Shown here: in pieces, positions 52,068-61,352 of the stretch
How the letters are laid out: the number at the start of each line of letters is the position of its first letter
Numbering within the stretch: the stretch's first letter is position 1
From: Planctomycetaceae bacterium
GTDB taxonomy: Bacteria > Planctomycetota > Planctomycetia > Planctomycetales > Planctomycetaceae
Length of the DNA: 64,000 nt
NCBI GenBank assembly: GCA_021732995.1
Contig: JAKFWA010000084.1
Coordinates: 1 to 64,000, forward strand
Direction: 5' to 3'
The notes under the pieces: model-generated
The model's database searches: none
What the model was told of the DNA's origin: nothing
Seen by the model: only the letters and a program-made list of their open reading frames with translations
Made by a program: the position numbers and the translations under genes

Positions 52068-53408
52068 CTACGTTTTAGCACCCTCGACGATCTGCTCTGC
52101 GAATCCGTCGATACGGTTTTCAACGAGCTTCACGTCGCGGGTGTTTTCGCCGAGGCGCACCCCGATGCGTTTCATGGGGCCACGAGTTTCACGGATCTCG
52201 TTACGGGCGATCGTGACGGACTCCACCTGCCCCTGCACATCAACGCCGATGCCGGTCTCAGTCCCGCTGTCGACAATGCGGTTGTCTTCCAATCGCGTGC
52301 GATGCGGGGCAAACGCTTTGCCGCGCTCAGGACGGAACAGCACGCCGACATGTCCGCTCTGCAGAATCTCATTCTTGCGAACCAGATTGTCAGTGTCGCG
52401 ATGGCCGATCGACACGCCGACTCGATTGCCGGTGAGGACGTTGTTCTCGGCGAGCCCGAACTTCACGCCCCAACAGAAGAAGATGCCGATGTCGTTGCGT
52501 TCGAGCTTGTTGTTGCGGATCAATGGCCGCTGCGATCCCGATCCCGGATGCAGACCCAGCCCCGCATGATCATGACTGTGACACTCCTCAACGGTGACGT
52601 CATGGCAGATCTGCCAACTGATGCCATCGCCGTTGTAGTGATGAGCGGTCACGCCGCGCATTGAGATGCGGGCACAGTCCTGCAGGAAGATGCAGCCCGC
52701 GTGATTGCCGTCGAGATTCGCATTCTTCGCGCGGTTGCCATCCAGCGTGATGTTCTCGATCGCGATATCCGAGATCTCATCGCCGCTTAGAATCGGGAAC
52801 AGGGACGACACAGTCGTCTCACCCATCAGCCAGAAGTTTTGACGCAGAGCGCGATCCAGCTTGAAGCGATTGCCCGAGCGAGCCACCAGCGTACGTTTCG
52901 CGACTTCGGTGCCACCGTTATGCGGGTTCTTGGTCCTCAAGCAAATGCCATCGCCGACTTGAAAGCCGGAGGCATCCTGCAGAGTGATTTCCTGATCGTA
53001 CCAGTCGGAATCTTCCGAAGTCTTCGTGACGATCGAGGGCTCCTTGATGAGCACCGAATCCTGACCACTGCCGACCAGGCGCACTTTGGACTTCAGATAG
53101 ACCGAGTTCCGCAGTCGATAAGTTCCCGGCAGGACCTTGACGGTTCCGCCACCCAGCCGCGCGACATAGTCCACCGCCGCCTGCAGAACTTTCTCAGTCG
53201 ATCCCACCAAGTCTGCGTCTTTAGGGCCGACGGTAATCGTGAGTCGCTCATCCCACGCCGGCTCGACGCGATCATCTCCGGATGTCGCGCGCGGTCGAGT
53301 CACCGGCGGACGCTCATCAGCGAGTGCGGGCAGCATTGATGACGTCAACAATCCGGCACCGGCCAGCAACATCTCACGACGACTCAGACTCGACGGCTCT
53401 GCAAACAT
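52068..53408 (-). CDS. Right-handed parallel beta-helix protein, exported
   Basis: 446 residues. Tat-like start (SRREMLLAGAGLLTSSMLPALA). The core is made of beta-helix rungs (GGTVKVLPGTYRLRNSVYLKSKVRLVGSGQD, ISDIAIENITLDGNRAKNANLDGN, RISMRGVTAHHYNGDGISWQICHDVTVEECHSHDHAG, IRNNKLERNDIGIFFC). Such folds are carbohydrate lyases or hydrolases, or binding proteins. It is the last gene of a probable four-gene minus-strand operon, 44 bases after the epimerase gene. Confidence 0.88.
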   Translation of the reverse strand: MFAEPSSLSRREMLLAGAGLLTSSMLPALADERPPVTRPRATSGDDRVEPAWDERLTITVGPKDADLVGSTEKVLQAAVDYVARLGGGTVKVLPGTYRLRNSVYLKSKVRLVGSGQDSVLIKEPSIVTKTSEDSDWYDQEITLQDASGFQVGDGICLRTKNPHNGGTEVAKRTLVARSGNRFKLDRALRQNFWLMGETTVSSLFPILSGDEISDIAIENITLDGNRAKNANLDGNHAGCIFLQDCARISMRGVTAHHYNGDGISWQICHDVTVEECHSHDHAGLGLHPGSGSQRPLIRNNKLERNDIGIFFCWGVKFGLAENNVLTGNRVGVSIGHRDTDNLVRKNEILQSGHVGVLFRPERGKAFAPHRTRLEDNRIVDSGTETGIGVDVQGQVESVTIARNEIRETRGPMKRIGVRLGENTRDVKLVENRIDGFAEQIVEGAKT

Positions 53409-53452
53409 GGCAAGGTCCTTTGAGAACAGGTCGAGCAGTTGGGCAACTCCAA

Positions 53453-54445
53453 CTAACCCGGATACCAGATCGTGCGGGGTTCATCTGATGAGCGCTGGTA
53501 GGACCACGCGGATTCGATCAATCGCGCGAGGTCATATTCGGGACGCCAGCCTAGTTTGAACTTCGCTTTCGCGTTGTCGAGCCACGTGCTGCGATACGGC
53601 GTCGTGATGTCCACGCTGGGCAGGTTTCGCGTGCGCGCCAGGTACTCGGCCACGCGGCGATAATGCACCGGCTCATCCATGCAGATGTTGAAGGTTTCCT
53701 GATGCGCCTCCGAGTTATCGAAGGCGAGTAACAGCGCCGACACCAAGTCTTCAACATGCACAAAGTTGCGATAAATCGGTTCGCCGAGCGGATCGCACAG
53801 CACGGGAATCGTGCCCTGCTTGAAGTACTTCTCAGCTTGATCGGCCCCGACCAGATCACGCCACCGCGGCCCGCCGAAGACGTCTTCGCCGAAGCTCAAT
53901 GTGTACTTGAAGTCGTCCTTCTCCATGATCCATGGCGCCCGCAGGCAACAACCATTCAGACCATACTGAATAGCGTATTGCTCCAGCATGACTTCTTCGA
54001 GCACCTTCGAGAGCGCATAGCAGCCGGGGTAAGCAGAATGCGGCTGCGTCTCGGTGACAGGCAGAGGATGCGGATAGAAGAAGTGCCCCAAGCCCGCGTC
54101 GCCGCCGACCAGAATGAACTGCTGAAACGATTTCGACAGCCGGCATTCTTCAAGCAGCCAGAACAGCCCTTTGACCGTGACGTCGATAACTCGGCCCGGC
54201 GTCTCCTTGCAGGTCGCGAGATGCAGGACGTGCGTCACACCGTCCATCAACCGCTGCACAACGGAGTGCTCAGCGATATCACCTTCGGCGACTTCCAGCC
54301 GCTCGTGTTCCGCCAGTTTGCGGTTGTGACACAACGCCCGCACCGAGACATGATCGAACCGCGCGTCGGACAGCATCCGGGCCAGAAAGACGCGACCGAC
54401 TTTGCCCGTCGCGCCGGTGATCAACAACTTGGCTGGTTGAGGCAT
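53453..54445 (-). CDS. NAD(P)-dependent sugar epimerase/dehydratase (extended SDR)
   Basis: 330 residues. Rossmann start LLITGATGKVGRVFLARML (GxxGxxG), VTHVLHLAT, FQQFILVGGDAG and the YALSKVLEE catalytic block (YxxxK), with YRNFVHVEDLVSAL near the C-terminal third. It belongs to the UDP-sugar epimerase-like extended short-chain dehydrogenases. The substrate is unknown. It sits 6 bases after the glycosidase stop and 44 bases before the beta-helix gene, so the three are probably cotranscribed. Confidence 0.88.
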   Translation of the reverse strand: MPQPAKLLITGATGKVGRVFLARMLSDARFDHVSVRALCHNRKLAEHERLEVAEGDIAEHSVVQRLMDGVTHVLHLATCKETPGRVIDVTVKGLFWLLEECRLSKSFQQFILVGGDAGLGHFFYPHPLPVTETQPHSAYPGCYALSKVLEEVMLEQYAIQYGLNGCCLRAPWIMEKDDFKYTLSFGEDVFGGPRWRDLVGADQAEKYFKQGTIPVLCDPLGEPIYRNFVHVEDLVSALLLAFDNSEAHQETFNICMDEPVHYRRVAEYLARTRNLPSVDITTPYRSTWLDNAKAKFKLGWRPEYDLARLIESAWSYQRSSDEPRTIWYPG

Positions 54446-54451
54446 CGCGCG

Positions 54452-55762
54452 TTACTCGCTCACTTTCACGGGGACTTCGTTGCTCACAGGGATCTCACCG
54501 CGCAAGAGCTTGCCGCCGGCGCCGGTCAGTCGCAGATAGAAGTCACTCGGTAAGCCTTCGTAGCCTACGAACTTCGAGTCGTTGCTGACGGGCACGTCGT
54601 TGGTGCACTTGAAGATCGCGGTGCCTTCATCGACTTCATCGAACATCGCGACATAGATCATGGTCGCCCCGGCCCTTTTGGCAGCGATGAACTGCGACCA
54701 GAGGAACTCACCCTTGCGGCGCGGAATCTGATTCAGCGGCCCGCCATGCAGGTTGAACCAACTGAAGCCGGGAAACACGACGGGCAGGTAATCAAGCTTG
54801 TTCTCGCCGCACCACGCGATGTCGGGCTGTATCAACTTTTCGCCGTTGCGAGTCGCATCGTTCGGATGTCCAAAACGTCCGACCATCCATGGACTGACGA
54901 CATCGGCCAGCTTCATGATCTCATGCAGCGCGGAATCACCCAGCGAATCGCGATTCAACTCGCGCCAGTACGTCGGCACGCCCAGCATGACCGAGCAGCC
55001 GTCCTGCTTGAGGAATTCCACCAGGCGCCGGCATTCGGCCAGTGTGTAGCGGCGGTTGTCGTTGAAACCGACGCCCCACACTGCAATCAGCGGTTTGCCT
55101 CGATGCTTCAGGTAAGCTCCGTCTTCAGTGACGTGCATGCGAGTCCGCAACGCCTTCCAGTCGTCGATGACTTCCTGGATACGGTTCTCACCCAGCCCGC
55201 TGAGGTCGTACATCACCGCATACGCACGACCGTTGCGATTCGCTCCTTCACGGCAATTGGCCAGCACGGTGTTGTTGTGTTTCAACGCCCGAGTATCTCG
55301 CAGATCGGTGATGAAGCGCTGCACGAACGCGCCGTCGATGCCGTACTCCTGCATCCAGCGAAAGTGCCGCAGCACCGTTGCCTGCTTGTAGGAACTGAAG
55401 ATCTCCGCAGGCCGGCCGTCCGCATGTTGAAAGCCCGTCGGAAATCGTTCGTCCGGACCCAATTCCGAAACGTCCGGCCAGAGATCGATATTCGCGTTGC
55501 CCGGCTTCAACGTGCCGCTTCGTTTAGTCCAGTGACGGAAGCCGCGTTCTGCGCCGTCACCTTCCACATTGAACCAGCCCTGATACCCGCACATCACTTT
55601 GCCGGTGAGCGTGCTGGTATCGACTCCGCGTTCGCTCGGCCCGTCATAAGCCTTCAGTTCCCCCAGCACTTGATCCCGCGATGGTGGAGCCGCCTGCAAC
55701 GCCATCGCGTTGAAACACCAGACCGCAATGCCCAACCACAACGTCTTCCACTTCGTCCGCAT
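54452..55762 (-). CDS. GH71/GH99-like glycoside hydrolase, secreted
   Basis: 436 residues from the ATG at 55762 (MRTKWKTLWLGIAVWCFNAMALQA). Family-like blocks are GKVMCGYQGWFNVEGDGAERG, FRHWTKRSG, LWPDVSELGPDERFPTGF, QATVLRHFRWMQEYGIDGAFVQRF, KPLIAVWGVGFNDNR, VFPGFSWFNLHG, EFLWSQFIAAKRAGATMIYVAMFDEVDEGTAIF. These match the xylosidase/arabinosidase and endo-mannosidase GH99-type TIM barrels. The sugar target is not known. It is the second gene of the operon, 70 bases after the VWA gene stop. Confidence 0.85.
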   Translation of the reverse strand: MRTKWKTLWLGIAVWCFNAMALQAAPPSRDQVLGELKAYDGPSERGVDTSTLTGKVMCGYQGWFNVEGDGAERGFRHWTKRSGTLKPGNANIDLWPDVSELGPDERFPTGFQHADGRPAEIFSSYKQATVLRHFRWMQEYGIDGAFVQRFITDLRDTRALKHNNTVLANCREGANRNGRAYAVMYDLSGLGENRIQEVIDDWKALRTRMHVTEDGAYLKHRGKPLIAVWGVGFNDNRRYTLAECRRLVEFLKQDGCSVMLGVPTYWRELNRDSLGDSALHEIMKLADVVSPWMVGRFGHPNDATRNGEKLIQPDIAWCGENKLDYLPVVFPGFSWFNLHGGPLNQIPRRKGEFLWSQFIAAKRAGATMIYVAMFDEVDEGTAIFKCTNDVPVSNDSKFVGYEGLPSDFYLRLTGAGGKLLRGEIPVSNEVPVKVSE

Positions 55763-55832
55763 GACGTTCGTGTCCTGATTACTCTTGAGGCAGTGGTAGA
55801 TCGTTCTTCGCGGAGACACATCGCGCAGCGTG

Positions 55833-58088
55833 CTACTTGGAAGTCGTATAACTCAGTCGGTACGCCATCAGTTGTTCGGCGATCAAGACTCCAATCAGCA
55901 GCATCAGCAACCACTCGCGGACTTCCTGACCTGCATCGCGACCGGCGATCCAGGCGAACTCGCCAGGTTCCTGAATCTGAACGCGAACATCCTCGCCCAA
56001 CTGCTTGCGGATCAATTCGTTGCCCGCGAGTTCCAGTTCACTCTCGTCGCGAGGCACGTTGAACGTAATCCAGCGCTCGACGGTCGCCTGGTTCTGGTCA
56101 ACCAGTTTGACGAGATACAGGCCGGGGATGTCGGTGTCGCGGAAGGTGGCCAACAAACGCGGCGCGGCTTGCTCACCGCCTTCGGACGCGGGCTTCTCGC
56201 TGTCGCCATTTGATTTGGCAGGTGGCGCCGCCTTCAACCGAGTCACCCGTCCGCCGGTCGATTCCGGAGCAACGATCTCAACCTCTTCGAGGAACTCGGC
56301 GGGGTTCAACGACAACTCAATGGTCTCGCCGACCACCCGTCGTTCCAGAACTCGATCGGGCCGAGCGATGAACTTCTGCAGGTCCAGCATCATCGCGACA
56401 TAGCTGGGATACCGCGCCCAGTTGTTCCAGCGCGGCCCGCAGGTGGTGAGAGACGCAATGACTTTGCCCGACCCGAACTTCGCGCTAAAGATCAGCGGCG
56501 ACTTGTCGGTGAGCGTCGCGATCGTCTGCACGGCGTCACCGCGAGCCTGATCGTCGCGCACCCAATCGTCCGCAACCGGGAAGTGTTCGTAGACGCGAAT
56601 CAATTCCGTGAACGGGTTCTCCTGCCCCTGAAAGACCTGAAACGCCGGATGATCGGCAAACGTAGTGTCAGGCTCGCTGCTGCCTTCCGCCTGAGACGAC
56701 TTCTGCGAGGTCACGCCCAGCTTGACCGGAAACAGGCCGTTGCCGCCGCGGTAGAGTTCGCTGATGTAGTAGCCCGGCTTGACCTCGTTACCGAGGAACC
56801 AGGCCACGCCGCCGCCTTGTCGCGCGAACTGCTCCAGCGGCTCCAGAGCGTCCGGCGTCAGGTCGGAAACATTGAGCAGATAGATACTCTGAAACTCGTC
56901 CAGCGGACGGCGGCGCAGGAAGTCGACAGTTTCAATCTGCGGTGCGTAGCCCGTGATGCTGGGGTCTGCGGCCAGCGCATCGGCCAGGTAGTCGCCCTCG
57001 TCGTCGGCCGTGTTGCCTTCAATGATCAGCACGCGATTGACCATCGAGACATCCAGCGCCAAGTGTCGCGAGTTGTCCGACAGCAGCGGGTCCGGCGGCA
57101 GAGTGAGATCAATGCGATGTTTGCCGGGAGCATCGAACGTCAGGTCGAATTCCTGCTTCACTTCGACGCCGGCTTCGATCTTGTCGAACGTCACCGTCAG
57201 CGGCAGCTTCTGACCGTCCTGCAGAATCGTCAGCGCCACATTGCTGGCGACCTGCTCGCCGTAGTTCTTCACCGCGACGGTCATGCGAACCGGCACGCCG
57301 GTCGAGGCGATCTGCACGTCACCGTTCAGCTCGGTGATGCCCAGATTCGAGTTCCGCCGCGCGGCCGTCTTCACGAAGTTCAACGTCACGTCTGCAGTGT
57401 CCAGCTCCTTCAAGACCTTCGAGAGCGATTGCTGATCCTTCCAGTCGCGCAGGCGGAAGTCAGACACCACATGCAGATGACGAATGGACGCGCGGTCTTC
57501 GAGCAGCATGTTCCGCGCGCCCTCGAAACCGGACAGCAGGCTGAGTGACTGATGCGTCGGCTTCAGGTTGCCGAGCTTCGTATCGAGTTCAATCAAAAAG
57601 TCCTGCGTCACCTCTTGCTGAGTGAACAGCGGCTGCGACGGATTCGATAGCGCGATCAGCGTGAACTTCTGAGTGCCCGGTCGACGTGCTCCTTCGGCCA
57701 CCAGTTTCTTGATGACATCCAGCCCGGTGCCGAACGCGGTCTGCTCGCCCAACTGGTCACTCATCGAGCCGCTGTCATCGAGTACTACCACATGATGGGC
57801 TCGCGCCCCCTGGAAGAGACTCAATTCAGTCGGGTCCAGAACCAACCGCGAGATCAACGCGACCAGCCCCAGCACTGCCAGAATGCGGAGCAAGAGTAAG
57901 AGGAGTTGTTCAAGCAGCACCCGGCGGCGGTTGCGCTGCTGACTCTGCAGCAGGAACTCCATCGCCGCGAAACGCACTCGCCGATAGCGCAAGCGGTTGA
58001 TGAGGTGAATGATGATGGGCGCCGCAATCAGCGCGACTCCGCCCAGCACGAATGCAGGATTCAAGAAGTGCTGAGCGATCCAACTCAT
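55833..58088 (-). CDS. BatA-like membrane protein with von Willebrand A domain
   Basis: 751 residues from the ATG at 58088. The N-terminal BatA-type segment has two helices (PAFVLGGVALIAAPIIIHLI, LLLLLLRILAVLGLVALI) around LRYRRVRFAAMEFLLQSQQRNRRR. The VWA domain follows with an intact metal site (VVLDDSGSMSDQ). Then come glutamine-amidotransferase-like and Ig-like segments (DGQKLPLTVTFDKIEAG, LLLIGVLIAEQL at the C-terminal helix). Such proteins usually sit with MoxR ATPases, but none is adjacent. It is the first gene of the probable operon with the glycosidase. Confidence 0.87.
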   Translation of the reverse strand: MSWIAQHFLNPAFVLGGVALIAAPIIIHLINRLRYRRVRFAAMEFLLQSQQRNRRRVLLEQLLLLLLRILAVLGLVALISRLVLDPTELSLFQGARAHHVVVLDDSGSMSDQLGEQTAFGTGLDVIKKLVAEGARRPGTQKFTLIALSNPSQPLFTQQEVTQDFLIELDTKLGNLKPTHQSLSLLSGFEGARNMLLEDRASIRHLHVVSDFRLRDWKDQQSLSKVLKELDTADVTLNFVKTAARRNSNLGITELNGDVQIASTGVPVRMTVAVKNYGEQVASNVALTILQDGQKLPLTVTFDKIEAGVEVKQEFDLTFDAPGKHRIDLTLPPDPLLSDNSRHLALDVSMVNRVLIIEGNTADDEGDYLADALAADPSITGYAPQIETVDFLRRRPLDEFQSIYLLNVSDLTPDALEPLEQFARQGGGVAWFLGNEVKPGYYISELYRGGNGLFPVKLGVTSQKSSQAEGSSEPDTTFADHPAFQVFQGQENPFTELIRVYEHFPVADDWVRDDQARGDAVQTIATLTDKSPLIFSAKFGSGKVIASLTTCGPRWNNWARYPSYVAMMLDLQKFIARPDRVLERRVVGETIELSLNPAEFLEEVEIVAPESTGGRVTRLKAAPPAKSNGDSEKPASEGGEQAAPRLLATFRDTDIPGLYLVKLVDQNQATVERWITFNVPRDESELELAGNELIRKQLGEDVRVQIQEPGEFAWIAGRDAGQEVREWLLMLLIGVLIAEQLMAYRLSYTTSK

Positions 58089-58278
58089 GCGATTCCTCAA
58101 GCGGCCACGCCGCAACCGGTGTCGATCCGCGTCGCCGAACGCCAGCGACTGCAAATCCACAGACGCAAACTATGAGCACGTTCCGCCGATCGCAACTTGC
58201 GAGCGGCAGAAGAGCAAGGCAGAGCCAGCCGGAGCAGCCCGCATCCACACATCGCGAGTCGTCGCTTGCCACTGGCAA

Positions 58279-58363
58279 GGGTGGCACGCCCTGACCGTCG
58301 GGAAGGGCGTGGCAGTTGCGGCTCCGTGCCCACGCCCATCGCTTCGCTCTGAGCGTGCCACCC
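58279..58363. repeat. Nested fold-back repeat
   Basis: GGGTGGCACGC (58279-58289) pairs with GCGTGCCACCC (58353-58363). Inside it GGGCGTGG (58305-58312) pairs with CCACGCCC (58330-58337). It carries no gene. Confidence 0.65.
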
Positions 58364-58443
58364 GATCGCAAAGTTTCAGACACGTCTAAACCCGTCGAAC
58401 GCGGGCGGTCGTCCGCCGCGTCGATGCGGTAAAGTTGCGATGT

Positions 58444-58491
58444 CACAACAGTTGTGCCAAATCTCAACATTACCGCGTTGCCAATTGGCAA
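58444..58491. promoter_or_regulatory. Two palindromes upstream of the regulator gene
   Basis: CACAAC-A-GTTGTG (58444-58456) and TTGCCAATTGGCAA (58478-58491) are both perfect palindromes within 50 bases. Their size is typical of operator half-site pairs. They lie about 510 bases upstream of the NtrC-type start; no protein can be assigned. Confidence 0.4.
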
Positions 58492-58569
58492 CTGTGAGCT
58501 AGGTTTGAGCACCCTCAACCGTTCGCGGCTTTTGCTGCAACGGAAACACGTTCCCTGTGCAGGATGCTT

Positions 58570-58592
58570 CGTGACATCTGGATTTTGTCACG
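58570..58592. promoter_or_regulatory. Inverted repeat CGTGACA-N9-TGTCACG
   Basis: A perfect 7-base inverted repeat with a 9-base spacer, about 410 bases upstream of the regulator start. Spacing near two helical turns between centres fits a dimeric regulator, but the binding protein is unknown. Confidence 0.35.
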
Positions 58593-59002
58593 GACGTGGT
58601 CGGCTAGACAGGCGTTGGTGCGTCGCGGTGGACGCTCTCAGCGTGTGGCCCGTCTCAGCTGACAAATCGCGCGGTCGCCTAACCTCCGCGAACTTGAATG
58701 AGTTGCACCGGCAACGGTGGTGAGAAGTGCTCGTCGAGCGTTTCTTTCCGTCAACAGCCGGGGCAGCGAACTACGTTTTCGGAGTACGACCGGGCAAACG
58801 GTGCGTCACGGCTATGGAGCGACGCGCCGCGCAAGGGAACTCGACGACGCTTTCACCCCCGAAAGCCGTCCGTCAGTGCGTCGTTAAGCGGCTCAACGAG
58901 CCGCCTGCGGGCACAGTGTCTGATCACATCTGGAGAGGGCTGACGCGCCGTTCTGGCGAGCGTCAGGTCTCCCATTTCGCGTTCAAGTCAGAAAGAGATG
59001 TC

Positions 59003-60394
59003 ATGAAGCCCGTACACGGGTCCCTGTTGGTCGTCGACGACGACAAGCACATTCTGGAAGCCATGGCCGACTACCTCCGCAGTCTGGGCCATCGCACCGA
59101 GACTGCGTTGACATGCCAGCAGGCTATGGACCGCATGAGCGAGTATCCGTTTGAAGTCGTGATCTGCGACGTCAACCTGTCGGACAAAGACGGCTTCCAC
59201 CTGCTGGAATGGGCGACGAAAGAGTGTCCCGACACGTCAATCGTCATGCTGACCGGATACGGCACGATCGAAAGCGCCGTCGAAGCCATTCGTCTCGGCG
59301 CGTTCGACTATCTCACCAAGCCGGTGATTGATGACGAACTCAACCTCGCCATTCAGCGAGCTCTCGGCCAACGCCTCATCGTGGCGGAGAACAAGACGCT
59401 GCGTAAGCAACTGGATCAACGCTTCGGCGTCTCGAACATCGTCGGTCGCGACTACAAGATGCAGAAGATGTTCGATCTGATCGACAGCGTCGCCGACACG
59501 CGAGCCACCGTGATGGTGCTCGGCGAAAGCGGCACTGGTAAGACGATGACCGCTCGTGCCATTCATCAGTTGAGCACCCGTCGCGATAAGCCGTTCGTCG
59601 AAGTGGCGTGCGGTGCATTGCCGGACACTCTGCTGGAAAGCGAACTCTTCGGACACGTCGCCGGAGCATTCACCGGTGCCAGCCACGACAAAGAAGGCAA
59701 GTTCCTGCAGGCTGACGGCGGCACGATCTTCCTGGACGAAATCGCGACGGCGTCGCCGAGCCTGCAAGTGAAACTTCTGCGTGTCCTGCAGGACCGCGAG
59801 TTCGAGCCGGTCGGCGGAACAAAGACCTTCAAGGTTGACCTGCGACTGATCCTCGCGACGAACGAAGATCTCGAAGAACTCGTTCGACAGGGCAAGTTCC
59901 GTCAGGACCTTTTCTATCGCATCAATGTGATCACTCTGACGCAGCCGCCACTGCGTGAACGCATCGGCGACATCCCGCTACTGGTTGAGCACTATCTCGG
60001 CGAGATGAACGAGCGAAACGGCAAGCACGTGCGTTGCTTCGATGATGCCGCGCTGCAGGCGATGCAACGTTACACCTGGCCCGGCAATGTTCGTGAACTG
60101 GTCAATGTCGTGGAACGCGCGGTCGTGTTGTCCAAGGCCGAAGTGATCAGCGTTGACGATCTGCCCGATTGTCTGCGTCGCGAAGATCCGCATCGCACGC
60201 TGGTCCAAGTGCCGGGCTCAGCGAACTCGCTCAAGACTGCGATGGTTGAGCCCGAACGCCAGATCATCCTCAACACGCTGGAGCAATGCGGCTGGAACCG
60301 GCAGAAGACCGCCGCGTCACTCGGTATCAACCGCACGACGCTCTACAAGAAGATGAAGAAGTACGACATCAGCTTCGAAGGCCTGCTGGTCTGA
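59003..60394 (+). CDS. NtrC-family sigma-54-dependent response regulator
   Basis: 463 residues from the ATG at 59003 (AGAAAGAG upstream). The receiver domain has the acidic pair in VVDDDKH, phospho-acceptor Asp56 ([10 protein letters not shown]) and a conserved Lys (DYLTKPV). The AAA+ domain has GESGTGKT (Walker A), GAFTGAS (sigma-54 contact loop, intact), [21 protein letters not shown] and RTDVRLI-like [17 protein letters not shown] Fis-type helix-turn-helix closes it ([26 protein letters not shown]). It activates sigma-54 promoters when phosphorylated. The cognate kinase is not in the window. The pilus-type genes lie convergent downstream. Confidence 0.95.
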   Translation: MKPVHGSLLVVDDDKHILEAMADYLRSLGHRTETALTCQQAMDRMSEYPFEVVICDVNLSDKDGFHLLEWATKECPDTSIVMLTGYGTIESAVEAIRLGAFDYLTKPVIDDELNLAIQRALGQRLIVAENKTLRKQLDQRFGVSNIVGRDYKMQKMFDLIDSVADTRATVMVLGESGTGKTMTARAIHQLSTRRDKPFVEVACGALPDTLLESELFGHVAGAFTGASHDKEGKFLQADGGTIFLDEIATASPSLQVKLLRVLQDREFEPVGGTKTFKVDLRLILATNEDLEELVRQGKFRQDLFYRINVITLTQPPLRERIGDIPLLVEHYLGEMNERNGKHVRCFDDAALQAMQRYTWPGNVRELVNVVERAVVLSKAEVISVDDLPDCLRREDPHRTLVQVPGSANSLKTAMVEPERQIILNTLEQCGWNRQKTAASLGINRTTLYKKMKKYDISFEGLLV

Positions 60395-60426
60395 GCAATC
60401 TGCCATCAAGACAGTGTCGTAAAACA

Positions 60427-60474
60427 AACATGCGGAGTCAGAGAACCTGTCGAGGGCCTTTGACTCCGCATGTT
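60427..60474. terminator. Bidirectional terminator
   Basis: AACATGCGGAGTCA (60427-60440) and TGACTCCGCATGTT (60461-60474) pair over 14 bases around a 20-base loop. GCTTTTTT follows on the plus strand, and the minus strand also exits in a T-rich run. It separates the NtrC-type gene from the convergent TPR lipoprotein gene. Confidence 0.9.
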
Positions 60475-60497
60475 GCTTTTTTGTCAGCGTCGAACGT

Positions 60498-61298
60498 CTA
60501 GCGTTTGGCTTTGCCGGTCGGAACCTGCTGCTTGAAGCCGACACGCTGGATCGAATCCGGTCTTGGAGTCTCGCCAGCGTTGGCGATCATCTTGCGTTGC
60601 GCGATCTGGTGATCGAGGTCCGCGAGTTGAGTCATCGCTTCGGCTGCGGAACGCAGTTCCGGGTCACGCCGCAGAGCGCGGCTGTAGCAGTCCACCGCGA
60701 AGTCGTGGCGTCCTGTCTGCATGGCGACATAGCCCAGGTTCGAGAGCGACTCAGCCTCCGACTTCACGCGGCGGAAGTTCGCGAAGGCCTCGTCATAACG
60801 TCCGGCCATGCCGAGCGCAATGCCCTGATTGTTGATGGCACGCTCGTTCTGTGGGTCGATCTCCAGCACCATCGCGAAGACTTGTTCGGCCAGATCGAAC
60901 TTGCCGACCATCATCGTCGCATAGCCGAGGTCGTTCAGGATTTCCGGCTGATCGGGCTTCAGGGAATCCGCCTGACGCAGCGACTCCAGCCCTTTGTCAA
61001 CTTTGCCCTGACGGCACAGCACCACACCCAGACGGTGATGGTAATCGCCGTTGCTCGCATCGGCGGCGACCAACCCGCGATACACTTCTTCGGCTTTGTG
61101 GAGTTCACCTTCCTGTTCGCGAACCTGAGCGAGATGGAACTTCGTTTCCAGCTCGCTGTTCTTCTTGACCGTCAGAGGATTGAGACCCTTCGAGGGACTC
61201 ACCTTCTGAGCAAACCCCTTCATCGTCGGTCCCGAGCAACCGACACACAGGGCCAGTACGAGACAACCAGCCCCGCGAATCAAACCATCAAACTTCAT
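60498..61298 (-). CDS. TPR lipoprotein (TadD-like)
   Basis: 266 residues. Lipoprotein signal (GCLVLALCVGC, lipobox LCVGC). TPR units follow: AQVREQEGELHKAEEVYRGLVAADASNGDYHHRLGV, QPEILNDLGYATMMVGKFDLAEQVFAMVLEIDPQNERAINNQGIALGMAGRYDEAF, LGYVAMQTGRHDFAVDCYSRALRRDPEL (all split here). TadD proteins of Flp pilus clusters have this form. Placement behind a secretin and a CpaD-like lipoprotein supports that role (inference). Confidence 0.82.
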   Translation of the reverse strand: MKFDGLIRGAGCLVLALCVGCSGPTMKGFAQKVSPSKGLNPLTVKKNSELETKFHLAQVREQEGELHKAEEVYRGLVAADASNGDYHHRLGVVLCRQGKVDKGLESLRQADSLKPDQPEILNDLGYATMMVGKFDLAEQVFAMVLEIDPQNERAINNQGIALGMAGRYDEAFANFRRVKSEAESLSNLGYVAMQTGRHDFAVDCYSRALRRDPELRSAAEAMTQLADLDHQIAQRKMIANAGETPRPDSIQRVGFKQQVPTGKAKR

Positions 61299-61352
61299 GC
61301 CAGCCTCCTTGCTGCATGTAGACCGCGACTCGCAAATATTCGCTCAGCAGTC

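Larger units (their letters stand above)
58089..59002. other. 914-base divergent regulatory region
   Basis: Between the minus-strand VWA gene and the plus-strand NtrC-type gene. It contains a fold-back repeat (58279-58363) and two palindromes near 58444-58491, with a third inverted repeat at 58570-58592. I see no supported gene: the short frames 58454-58723 and 58727-59002 look random. Confidence 0.45.

Noticed and set aside
54746-56062. A 438-codon plus-strand frame opposite the glycosidase
   Set aside because: Shadow of the minus-strand glycosidase and VWA genes, with no recognisable domain.
58454-59002. Short frames and an upstream extension of the NtrC-type gene
   Set aside because: The receiver domain begins at 59003 with a ribosome site; the 92 upstream residues are not family-like and lie in a palindrome-rich non-coding region.
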